Shown here piece by piece: positions 15,120 to 21,340 of a stretch of DNA of 23,407 nucleotides. The notes beneath the pieces were generated by a model. It was not told the origin of the DNA. It worked only from the letters and a program-made list of their open reading frames with translations, and made no database searches. The stretch is from Candidatus Blautia intestinipullorum (lineage in GTDB: Bacteria > Bacillota > Clostridia > Lachnospirales > Lachnospiraceae): contig DWVA01000218.1 of NCBI GenBank assembly GCA_019120475.1, forward strand, positions 1 through 23,407, given 5' to 3'. A program made the position numbers and the translations under genes. Numbering within the stretch: the first letter of the stretch is position 1; each line of letters opens with the position of its first letter.

Positions 15120-15989
15120 TCACGCACAGGCACAGACGCTTTTAGCCTCCTGTTTCTGCACCTGTACAGTTCCGGTCCCCTCTTTAATATCACGGATAAT
15201 TTCTCCGACAGCCGGTACTGTAATGCGGCTGCCTGCAAGAGGATTTTTGATGCTGAGTACCGGTGTTGTAATCGCAGCTTCCACCTCGCTGCGCTCAAAG
15301 GCCAGGTCGCAGTCGATCATCTCGCAATTGATGAGTTTCAATCCTTTGCAGTAGCAAAGAGGCTGTGTTCCGATGATTTTACAGTTTTCAAAAGTGACGT
15401 TCTCGCAGTACCAGGCCAGATACTCACCTTTTACAACGCTGTTCCGGACGGTGACATTTTTTGCATGCCAGAAAGCATCCTTAGTATCAAAGGTGCAGTT
15501 TTCAAAAACGGAATCCTCAATGTACTGGAAGGAATATTTGCCTTTCATGCGTACGTTCGTAAAGTGCAGATTTGCAGAACGCATCATGAAGTATTCGCTC
15601 TCGACGTCGCAGTCCTCCATTTCGATACCCCGGACAGACCAGCCGAACTCCGGAGAAATCACGTTGCAGCCTTTCATCTTTACATCGGCGCATTCGCGCA
15701 GGGCCTTGATACCGTGAAGCTTGGTGTTTTCGATAGTAATGTGGTCGGAATACCACAAGGCGGCCCGGCAGAGCTCCGTCATCTCCGAATCACGGATCAC
15801 AAGGCCATGGTCATGCCAGAAAGGATATCGCAGGTTAAAAAAGTTATGTTCTGCCTGTATGTTTTGACATTCTTTGAAAGCGCTCTCTCCATCGGCAGGG
15901 CCGTCAAAGGAGCAGTCCTTTACCACAATATCACTGCTGCCGTAAAGAGCCCTCTCTGCATCAAAAGTCTGATTCTGAATCGTTCTCAT
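15120..15989 (-). CDS. DUF3737 right-handed beta-helix protein
   Basis: A 289-residue cytoplasmic protein made of repeated short coils in the pectin-lyase-like style, such as VVKDCSFDG, ITIENTKLHG, VKMKGCNV, SVFENCTFD, VTVRNSVVKG and VTFENCKIIG. This matches the DUF3737 family. It has no signal peptide. Repeated N-C and aromatic positions suit stacked beta-helix rungs. The ATG at 15989 follows AAGGAGG. The C-terminal ~20 residues (VQVQKQEAKSVCACA) are low in structure and contain two cysteines. Function is not established for the family. It is common in gut Firmicutes, often next to oxidoreductases (family knowledge, from memory). It lies 25 bases after the small coiled gene. Confidence 0.88.
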   Translation of the reverse strand: MRTIQNQTFDAERALYGSSDIVVKDCSFDGPADGESAFKECQNIQAEHNFFNLRYPFWHDHGLVIRDSEMTELCRAALWYSDHITIENTKLHGIKALRECADVKMKGCNVISPEFGWSVRGIEMEDCDVESEYFMMRSANLHFTNVRMKGKYSFQYIEDSVFENCTFDTKDAFWHAKNVTVRNSVVKGEYLAWYCENVTFENCKIIGTQPLCYCKGLKLINCEMIDCDLAFERSEVEAAITTPVLSIKNPLAGSRITVPAVGEIIRDIKEGTGTVQVQKQEAKSVCACA

Positions 15990-16013
15990 ATGGAAACCTC
16001 CTTATAATCGTTT

Positions 16014-16268
16014 TTATTTCTTCTTCATTTGATAGATGAGATAATCAAGACAATCGATCCGCTTTTCCTCCCGGTGAAGCTTTTCTAATAAATGCTTTCT
16101 ATGACCAGAAAGAAGCTGTATCTGCTGTTCCTCATCATCACTGTCCTGAAGAGCCATAAACTTTTCTATCATTTCGTCGGTACATCCAGCATCCTTTAAA
16201 TTCTGCAAAACACTGTAAGCATAAGGATTGCTGGCTGTCTCCCGCTTTGCTGTATTATTTTTACGCAT
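16014..16268 (-). CDS. Small helical protein, MerR-tail-like
   Basis: An 84-residue charged protein predicted to be almost all helix. The last part (HRKHLLEKLHREEKRIDCLD then YLIYQMKKK) resembles the antiparallel coiled-coil dimerisation region of MerR-family regulators, but no HTH is present. It may be a stand-alone small protein or a relic. The ATG at 16268 has GAGGAA eight bases upstream, inside the end of the orphan frame at 16272-16397. It lies 25 bases before the DUF3737 gene. Function unknown. Confidence 0.6.
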   Translation of the reverse strand: MRKNNTAKRETASNPYAYSVLQNLKDAGCTDEMIEKFMALQDSDDEEQQIQLLSGHRKHLLEKLHREEKRIDCLDYLIYQMKKK

Positions 16269-16271
16269 TTT

Positions 16272-16397
16272 TTATTCCTCATCACTAATAACCACGATCT
16301 GGTTATCCCAGCCCTCCAGAACGGGGTTATTTTCTACAGCGTCCACAAATTCTTCTGTGGCGTCGAGTGTGCCAACCCTGGTATTACTGCTCGTTGA
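16272..16397 (-). pseudogene. Orphan C-terminal fragment directly after the SDR stop
   Basis: Immediately after the SDR stop codon, and in the same frame, 41 codons read STSSNTRVGTLDATEEFVDA and on through ENNPVLEGWDNQIVVISDEE to TAA. No start codon is available. The wording is protein-like and unlike any SDR end, since the SDR already ends normally (QVLQVCNGAFL). It is probably the 3' end of a gene whose body was deleted. The family is not recognised. Confidence 0.45.
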
Positions 16398-17168
16398 TTA
16401 TAGGAACGCTCCATTGCATACCTGCAATACCTGACCTTTCACATGACGTCCCATCTTACTGGCCAGATACAGGCAGGCATACGCCTGATCCAAAGGATCG
16501 CATTCCGGACCGGGGAAATAAACAAAATGGCCGCTGTATTTCAGCATTTCCGCTCCGCCAGGCTGTTCTCCCGCCTTATTTGCCAAGTGCGCCGGCGTAA
16601 CGGTCGCTCCGGGAGCTACCGCATTGCAGCGGATGTTGGTGTCAATAAGCCGCATCGCTACATTCTTAGTCAGTGTGTTCAAAGCGCCCTTTGTGGAAGT
16701 ATATGTAGCTCCGCAGAAGGGTCGGGTGCCGTTGACGGAAGAAACATTGATGATAACCCCGTCATTCTTAGGCAGAAAAATCTTCAGAGCCTCCCGGATA
16801 TACCGCATGGGTCCTCCCAGATTGGTGTTCATCACATACATCATCCAGTCGTCATCAGTTTCATCAATCATTTTCTGTTCTCCGATACCAGCGTTATTGA
16901 TAAGAATGTCAACATCGCCAAATTCTTTCAGCGCAGTATCAAACACCCGTTTCGTATCCTCGGTGGAGCAGACGTCGGCTGCCACGCCGACAGCCTTTCC
17001 GCCTTTCCCGCGGATGCCATCCACGACATCCTTCAGCTTATCTTGATGTCTGGCTGTGAGTACCACCGCCGCGCCTTCTTCAGCAAACAGTTCCGCCATC
17101 GTCCGGCCCATACCATAGCTGGCTCCGGTGATGATAGCGACTTTATCTTTCAACATTTCTTGTTCCAT
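16398..17168 (-). CDS. Short-chain dehydrogenase/reductase (SDR)
   Basis: A 256-residue classical SDR with all motifs: TGASYGMG (14-21), NNAG (91-94), Asn114 (MNTN), Ser143/144, Tyr156 and Lys160 (YTSTK). Arg40 at the end of strand two suggests NADP(H). It ends QVLQVCNGAFL as in 3-oxoacyl or hydroxysteroid-type SDRs, but the substrate cannot be assigned. The ATG at 17168 has only a weak upstream AGGA. It is divergent from the LysR at 17451 and is the first gene of the second redox run, so it is the likely primary target of that regulator. Confidence 0.9.
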   Translation of the reverse strand: MEQEMLKDKVAIITGASYGMGRTMAELFAEEGAAVVLTARHQDKLKDVVDGIRGKGGKAVGVAADVCSTEDTKRVFDTALKEFGDVDILINNAGIGEQKMIDETDDDWMMYVMNTNLGGPMRYIREALKIFLPKNDGVIINVSSVNGTRPFCGATYTSTKGALNTLTKNVAMRLIDTNIRCNAVAPGATVTPAHLANKAGEQPGGAEMLKYSGHFVYFPGPECDPLDQAYACLYLASKMGRHVKGQVLQVCNGAFL

Positions 17169-17195
17169 TTCATCATTGCTTTTCCTTACGCCCTC

Positions 17196-17224
17196 AGTTT
17201 ACTTCCTAGAATATAAAATATCAA
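17196..17224 (-). promoter_or_regulatory. Candidate SDR promoter
   Basis: Minus strand -35 TTGATA (17219-17224) and -10 TAAACT (17196-17201) have a 17-base spacer. An alternative -10 TATATT lies at 17210-17215. The -35 overlaps the first LysR-like repeat, as expected for a regulated promoter. Confidence 0.4.
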
Positions 17225-17255
17225 ATACTTATGTTTTATGGTTTTTCATAACTAA
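17222..17255 (+). repeat. LysR-like operator repeat, copy 1
   Basis: Begins CAAATACTTATG and ends TTTTTCATAACTAA. It contains ATAC-N7-TTAT (T-N11-A) and an outer TTATG-N13-CATAA dyad. About 27 of 34 positions match copy 2 at 17371-17404. It sits on the -35 region of the SDR promoter. Confidence 0.55.
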
Positions 17256-17288
17256 ATCAAATGAAAAATCAATACAGATACCTCTGTT

Positions 17289-17353
17289 CAAGTATTTATA
17301 GTTCATCGTCAGGACTCCTTTAGAAGTTTCATTTCTATAACCCAAGTATATAC
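17289..17353 (+). repeat. Two partial copies of the operator core
   Basis: CAAGTATTTAT (17289-17299) and CAAGTATATAC (17343-17353) resemble the CAAATACTTAT core of the two full repeats. They lie in the middle of the 282-base divergent region. They are weak matches in AT-rich DNA. Confidence 0.3.
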
Positions 17354-17370
17354 ATCAGCAGATTATATAC

Positions 17371-17404
17371 CAAATACTTATCTATTATCATTTTTCATAG
17401 TTGA
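17371..17404 (+). repeat. LysR-like operator repeat, copy 2
   Basis: Begins CAAATACTTATC and ends TTTTTCATAGTTGA. It contains ATAC-N7-TTAT and overlaps the first bases of the -35 of the LysR promoter, which suggests autoregulation. Confidence 0.55.
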
Positions 17405-17429
17405 TGCTTATATTATTGTCCGTTATACT
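17401..17429 (+). promoter_or_regulatory. Promoter of the divergent LysR gene
   Basis: -35 TTGATG (17401-17406), 17-base spacer, -10 TATACT (17424-17429). The predicted start point is near 17436, a short leader before ATG 17451. Confidence 0.6.
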
Positions 17430-17450
17430 AAATATCAGGAGGCGATTTTA

Positions 17451-18362
17451 ATGGAATTTCGATTGTTAGAATATTTTTTAGCTGTAGCAAGGGAACAGAA
17501 TATTACTGCGGCGGCAGAGTCTTTGCATATCTCTCAGCCCGCCTTATCCACTCAGCTCAAGGCTCTGGAAACAGAGCTGGGCAAGCAGCTCCTCATTCGC
17601 GGCGTAAAAGGTTCCCGCAAAGTTGTTTTGACAGAAGAAGGGATGATTCTGCGTAAACGCGCAGAAGAAATGATCTCACTGATGCGCCGCACAGAAGAAG
17701 AAATCACAGGTTCCAACGACACCATCGCAGGTAATGTTTTCATCGGAGCCGGAGAAACGGAAACCGTTCGTTTATTTGCACAAGTTGCTAAAAAATTGCA
17801 GCAAAAATATCCAGATATCCGGTATCATATCTCCAGCGGAAACGCAGAGCATGTATTGGAATATCTGGATAAAGGACTCATTGATTTCGGATTGCTTTTT
17901 ACAGAGATTGATTTACAGAAATATGAAGCCGTCCCGGTTCCTATCAAAGATACCTGGGGGGTTTTAATGCGCAGGGATTCTCCTCTGGCCGAAAAAGAAG
18001 CAATCTGCCCGGAGGATCTGTGGGATAAACCTTTGATTGTTTCCCATCAAAAGGGAGATAACATTTATTTGGGACGTTGGCTTAAGCGGGAAGAATCTGA
18101 ACTTCATATTGTCGCCACCTATAACCTTATTTTCAATGCCTCACTATTGGTGGATGAAGGACTTGGATACGCCTTGTGCTACGATAAACTCATTAACACG
18201 CAGGGAAGCAACCTTTGCTTTCGTCCGTTTTCTCCCCGGTTGGAAGCACGGGGATTTATCGTATGGAAAAAATATCAGATATTTTCCAAAGCATCAAAAG
18301 TTTTTATTGACTATCTAAAAAAGGAAATTCAAAAAAAGGGGTGCATCTGCACTGGAATTTAA
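17451..18362 (+). CDS. LysR-family transcriptional regulator, divergent
   Basis: A 303-residue LysR protein. The HTH reads FLAVAREQNITAAAESLHIS then QPALSTQLKALETELG. The effector domain includes GNVFIGAGETETVRLFAQVA, DFGLLFTEIDL, WGVLMRRDSPLAEKEA and VDEGLGYALCYDKLI. The ATG follows AGGAGG. It is transcribed away from the SDR, the classical LysR arrangement, and the shared region holds two 34-base repeats at the two promoters. The effector-domain wording (GLLF/GLLL, WGVLMRRDSPL/WGLLVRDDHPL, EGLGYALC/EGLGCAFC) parallels the LysR at 11891-12778, so they are probably paralogues governing the two redox runs. It ends in a strong terminator. Confidence 0.94.
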   Translation: MEFRLLEYFLAVAREQNITAAAESLHISQPALSTQLKALETELGKQLLIRGVKGSRKVVLTEEGMILRKRAEEMISLMRRTEEEITGSNDTIAGNVFIGAGETETVRLFAQVAKKLQQKYPDIRYHISSGNAEHVLEYLDKGLIDFGLLFTEIDLQKYEAVPVPIKDTWGVLMRRDSPLAEKEAICPEDLWDKPLIVSHQKGDNIYLGRWLKREESELHIVATYNLIFNASLLVDEGLGYALCYDKLINTQGSNLCFRPFSPRLEARGFIVWKKYQIFSKASKVFIDYLKKEIQKKGCICTGI

Positions 18363-18384
18363 AATTTCAAGTCAGCACTACGCT

Positions 18385-18430
18385 AAAAGACGCCGGAAAT
18401 CTGATATCTCTCGGATTTCCAGCGTCTTTT
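18385..18430. terminator. Bidirectional rho-independent terminator
   Basis: AAAAGACGC (18385-18393) pairs with GCGTCTTTT (18422-18430), and inside it GGAAATC pairs with GATTTCC after one mismatch. The plus strand continues TTTTCTTTTT. A T-run also exists on the minus strand, so it can serve both the LysR gene and the convergent ECF gene. Confidence 0.9.
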
Positions 18431-18467
18431 CTTTTTACTGTCCTTTTTTATGATTTGCTTATGTCTC

Positions 18468-19079
18468 TTATACAGTCTGTTCTTTGTGCCCGTTTACTAC
18501 CAGCAGATGACTTTTGATCAGTACTGGACGGACTGCGTTGTATACTACCGCGACCAGGATCGTGGAAACTACCGCGTTAAAGAGGGTAGTCATGGTGCTC
18601 AGCTTTGCCAGTGCCTCCGCCAGCTCCTGAGGCTGTCCCAGAATGAACTGCTTGTAAAAATATCCGACTACAGGATCGGCTACCACATTAAAGGCAAGCC
18701 CTGCCACAGAAGCGATCACGCTCCATTTAAACACATATTTTTTGTCTGTGCTTTCATTAATATGAGCGATCCGGTGAGCTACCAGTCCGGTGATCAGTCC
18801 GATACAAAGCTTTAATATGATCGTCTTTGGCGCCACTGTAATATATACAGGATCCATCAGATCCGCGATCCCCATTCCCACGGCTCCTGCGATTCCGCCG
18901 TACCATCCGCCCAGAAGGAGCGCAGCCAGCACACAGAAAGCATTTCCCAGATGAATGGATGTAGCGTCTCCTCCCGGAACCGGTATCTTGATCTGCAGGA
19001 AAGTAAATACCACATAGCAGAGAGCGGCCATAAGCGCCGTCTGCGCAAGTTTTGTAATCATTTTGTTCTGACTGTTCAT
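18468..19079 (-). CDS. ECF transporter S component (substrate-binding membrane subunit)
   Basis: A 203-residue integral membrane protein with five to six hydrophobic segments, the usual size of an ECF S subunit. TALMAALCYVVFTFLQIKIP then SIHLGNAFCVLAALLLGGWY followed by GGIAGAVGMGIADL is a well-known S-component pattern. S subunits bind a vitamin or related micronutrient and borrow a shared energising module (EcfA/A'/T), which is not encoded here. The ATG at 19079 (GAGGGGACA site) is preferred to an upstream in-frame ATG at 19124, which overlaps the promoter. No riboswitch-sized leader is present (only ~35 bases), so substrate cannot be inferred from regulation. Confidence 0.87.
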   Translation of the reverse strand: MNSQNKMITKLAQTALMAALCYVVFTFLQIKIPVPGGDATSIHLGNAFCVLAALLLGGWYGGIAGAVGMGIADLMDPVYITVAPKTIILKLCIGLITGLVAHRIAHINESTDKKYVFKWSVIASVAGLAFNVVADPVVGYFYKQFILGQPQELAEALAKLSTMTTLFNAVVSTILVAVVYNAVRPVLIKSHLLVVNGHKEQTV

Positions 19080-19113
19080 AAATTCTGTCCCCTCTTTCTT
19101 TTGATGTACTGCT

Positions 19114-19142
19114 ATCATACGCAAAAACTGTACATTTGAAAA
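19114..19142 (-). promoter_or_regulatory. Candidate ECF S-component promoter
   Basis: Minus strand -35 TTTTCA (19137-19142), 17-base spacer, -10 TATGAT (19114-19119). A tandem ACAATTTTA motif lies just upstream (about 19145-19162). The -35 is weak. Confidence 0.45.
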
Positions 19143-19202
19143 TACACAATTTTAACAATTTTAAAGAGGACAGTTTTGTTTTTTATAACGCTGCCGGATT
19201 CC

Positions 19203-19844
19203 TCAAATGCCTTTTTTATACAGAATAAAGGAATAAAGCCCCGGCACGACTGCCATAAGGATCGCCGCCCCGACCATCCATTCAGTCTGCAGGACAGCGC
19301 CGTTGATAATAAAGAGGATACCGCAGAGAACAAACAGCCAGGAAGCCATTCTGTGAGTCCTGTTCCAGTTTTCCTCACTGTTCAGCGTCCATGGAAGCTT
19401 GATCCCTACCGTATAATTCTGTTTGATCCTGTGCATGTAATTTCCCATGATGATAAATACGATCCCGACGCAGACATTCGTTATCATTCCAATATCCACC
19501 TTTTTCCCCAGAGCAATGGCGTAGCAGGAAAAGTTTACGATCAGGGAAAGCACCGGAATGATCCAGAGGATCAGGCGCATCAGTTTTTCGTCGATATTTC
19601 TCTTTTTCGGATCATTGGTCGTGGCAAAAAACAAAATAAGCTCTACTGCCGTCATAATCCCCGGAATTCCGAAAACCGTAAAAGCCTTGCTGCTCCAGCC
19701 GTTGGCCTCTCCGCCGCTTCCGAAATGGGTGGCGATCCTGTCTGGAAGCTGGTTCCACAGGATCAATCCCACGATGATAGGGCAAATGCTGACGATACAC
19801 GCCAGTATCAGTGTCCATTTATACTTTTTATAGTTCGCTTTCAT
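19203..19844 (-). CDS. sdpI: SdpI-family membrane protein
   Basis: A 213-residue polytopic protein. An N-terminal DUF1648-type segment (LPDRIATHFGSGGEANGWSS) is followed by an SdpI-type half with VGIKLPWTLNSEENWNRTHR, the signature of this family. In Bacillus subtilis SdpI gives immunity to the SDP toxin and sequesters the repressor SdpR at the membrane (established knowledge). The ATG follows GGGAGG, which lies inside the preceding sdpR gene; the two overlap by 17 bases. No toxin genes (sdpABC) are in the window, so the role here may be general envelope-stress or bacteriocin resistance. Confidence 0.87.
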   Translation of the reverse strand: MKANYKKYKWTLILACIVSICPIIVGLILWNQLPDRIATHFGSGGEANGWSSKAFTVFGIPGIMTAVELILFFATTNDPKKRNIDEKLMRLILWIIPVLSLIVNFSCYAIALGKKVDIGMITNVCVGIVFIIMGNYMHRIKQNYTVGIKLPWTLNSEENWNRTHRMASWLFVLCGILFIINGAVLQTEWMVGAAILMAVVPGLYSFILYKKGI

Positions 19845-20112
19845 TCTTATTTCCTCCCTTCAGATCCGTAAGCCATAAAAGTATTTCGTCCACCACGGTA
19901 GTGTTCAGTTCATAATAAACATAGTTCTTCACCTTTGATTCCCATACCAGACCTGCCTTTTTCAGAATGCCCAGATGATAGGATATCGTCGCCCCGGTCA
20001 TGTCGAAATGGCTGCCGATTTCTCCGGCAGACAGCTTCCCGTTCTTGAGAAGCTGAAGAATCTCCCGCCGTACCGGATCCGACAGGGCTTTAAATGTATC
20101 TGCAAAAGACAT
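19828..20112 (-). CDS. sdpR: ArsR/SdpR-family autorepressor
   Basis: A 94-residue winged-helix regulator: TFKALSDPVRREILQLLKNG, then SAGEIGSHFDMTGATISYHL and GILKKAGLVWESKVKNYVYY. This is SdpR-type wording, without the cysteine metal sites of metal-sensing ArsR proteins. It is translationally coupled to sdpI by a 17-base overlap. Its promoter is a near-perfect sigma-A site flanked by two almost identical 22-base palindromes, strong evidence for autorepression relieved when SdpI sequesters the repressor. The start at 20112 has GGGAGATGG upstream. Confidence 0.9.
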   Translation of the reverse strand: MSFADTFKALSDPVRREILQLLKNGKLSAGEIGSHFDMTGATISYHLGILKKAGLVWESKVKNYVYYELNTTVVDEILLWLTDLKGGNKNESEL

Positions 20113-20136
20113 TTCTCCATCTCCCTTCTTCTTTAA

Positions 20137-20158
20137 TATTTAGAAATATTTCTAAATA
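20137..20158. promoter_or_regulatory. SdpR-type operator 1
   Basis: Perfect 22-base palindrome: TATTTAGAAA, TA, TTTCTAAATA. It lies one base downstream of the -10 box, covering the start point of sdpR transcription. Confidence 0.78.
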
Positions 20159-20159
20159 G

Positions 20160-20188
20160 AATATACTTCCGGGAAAGGAAAATGTCAA
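20160..20188 (-). promoter_or_regulatory. sdpRI promoter
   Basis: Minus strand -35 TTGACA (20183-20188, consensus), 17-base spacer, -10 TATATT (20160-20165). It is flanked on both sides by matching palindromes. Confidence 0.85.
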
Positions 20189-20192
20189 TAGT

Positions 20193-20214
20193 TATTTAGA
20201 TTTTTTTCTAAATA
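20193..20214. promoter_or_regulatory. SdpR-type operator 2
   Basis: TATTTAGA, six T, TCTAAATA: same length and arms as operator 1, lying four bases upstream of the -35. Centre-to-centre distance is 56 bases. It overlaps the last codons of the AraC gene. Confidence 0.7.
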
Positions 20215-21092
20215 GTTTTTTTTCTGTATTCTCTGGGCGTTATTCCATACCTGGCTTTAAATTGCCGGTTAAAATTCGACAGATTTTCAAATCCGGCGTT
20301 TGCGGCGATCGTTACGATCTTTTCGTCGCTGCGGCGGAGATTTTCGGCGGCGGCGGACAGGCGTCTGTCGTTTACATAGGATATAAAGCTTCCTCCTGTC
20401 ATCTGTTTGAACCATCTCATAAAATGGCTGCTGCTCCAGCCGCAGAAGTCCGCCATATCCGCTACGGTCAGAGGCTCCCTGTCCCTTCTCTCGATTTCCT
20501 GCAGAACACTTTTCAGGCGTTCCATATCCGGCGAAATATTATGGGGGCTGCCCGGAAATTTCTGCACAAGAAGAAAGATCAGTTCAAGGGCTGCAGCCTT
20601 TACGCCAAGTTCAAATCCAGCCTCTCTTGATCCGCACAGACGCTCCATCTGCTGAAGACAGGCTGCTGTCTTTTCATATCCTTCTTCTCCGCCGGAAAGC
20701 CGCACCGGAGGAAGGAGCCTTCCGGCCGCAAGAGGATTCAGATACTCCCCGGCGCAGACATCCGCCGCGCCGGCCCCCAGGAATTCTACCTCAAATATGA
20801 TATTTTCATATTCCATGGAATGTCCCGGCTCCCTTCGAATGGCATGAAGAGTGCCCGGGGGTATCACAAAAATATCGCCTTCTTTTCCCGGATATGTTTT
20901 CATGCCAAGCTGGATTTTTCCTCTCCCCTTTTTCACATAGATCAGTTCCATCTCCTTATGCCAGTGAAGGACCACGGAAGGAAAATCCAGGGGAATGGTA
21001 CAGGGATAAATATTAAAGGGGAAAAGTCTGCTGCCATGCTTTTTTGTCTCTTCATACCGTTTTTTTATTTTTTCTTCTCTTTCTGATCCCAT
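20208..21092 (-). CDS. AraC-family regulator with N-terminal cupin
   Basis: A 294-residue regulator: AraC-type cupin sensor domain (about 30-140; LHWHKEMELIYVKKGRGKIQ, VIPPGTLHAIRREPGHSMEY), linker, then two HTH motifs (PLTVADMADFCGWSSSHFMR, and IVTIAANAGFENLSNFNRQF followed by GITPREY). Proteins of this build usually sense sugars and activate carbohydrate genes. It is divergent from the alpha-glucan phosphorylase gene, so control of that gene is possible. The ATG at 21092 follows AAGGAGA. Its stop lies inside the second sdpR operator. No terminator separates it from sdpR, so read-through into sdpRI may occur when not repressed. Confidence 0.9.
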   Translation of the reverse strand: MGSEREEKIKKRYEETKKHGSRLFPFNIYPCTIPLDFPSVVLHWHKEMELIYVKKGRGKIQLGMKTYPGKEGDIFVIPPGTLHAIRREPGHSMEYENIIFEVEFLGAGAADVCAGEYLNPLAAGRLLPPVRLSGGEEGYEKTAACLQQMERLCGSREAGFELGVKAAALELIFLLVQKFPGSPHNISPDMERLKSVLQEIERRDREPLTVADMADFCGWSSSHFMRWFKQMTGGSFISYVNDRRLSAAAENLRRSDEKIVTIAANAGFENLSNFNRQFKARYGITPREYRKKTI

Positions 21093-21187
21093 TCAGAACC
21101 TTCTCCTTTTCATTTTGTCAGGATTTTAAGAAAAACAGGCTTCTCCCTTTTCCGGGTATCATCCTGCCCTCACCCAAGTATGATAGG

Positions 21188-21217
21188 ATTGTATCATTAT
21201 TTGCAACCATTTTACAA
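21188..21217 (-). promoter_or_regulatory. Candidate AraC promoter
   Basis: Minus strand -35 TTGTAA (21212-21217), 18-base spacer, -10 TACAAT (21188-21193). A small ATGATA-N6-TATCAT repeat (about 21180-21197) overlaps the -10 and could bind a regulator. Confidence 0.42.
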
Positions 21218-21263
21218 GATAAAACCTCTGATCCATGGTAAAACATAATCATACAAAAGACGT

Positions 21264-21285
21264 CTGCAGATTCTGAGATCTGCAG
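21264..21285. repeat. Inverted repeat upstream of the phosphorylase gene
   Basis: CTGCAGAT, TCTGAG, ATCTGCAG: 8-bp perfect arms around a 6-base centre, 55 bases before the phosphorylase ATG. It could be a leader hairpin or regulator site. No confident promoter was found for the phosphorylase in the 248-base divergent gap. Confidence 0.5.
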
Positions 21286-21340
21286 TATATGAAGCGGCAG
21301 TACAGAAAACAGAAATCCAGTCGCACGAAAGGAGTTTATT

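Noticed and set aside
18757..19158. A 133-codon frame overlapping the ECF S component on the same strand
   Set aside because: It is another frame of the same coding region and gives Ser/Gly/Arg-rich wording without membrane segments.
19143..19165. Tandem ACAATTTTA motif upstream of the ECF gene as a riboswitch or operator
   Set aside because: The leader is too short for a riboswitch and the repeat is simple AT-rich sequence. Only mentioned with the promoter.
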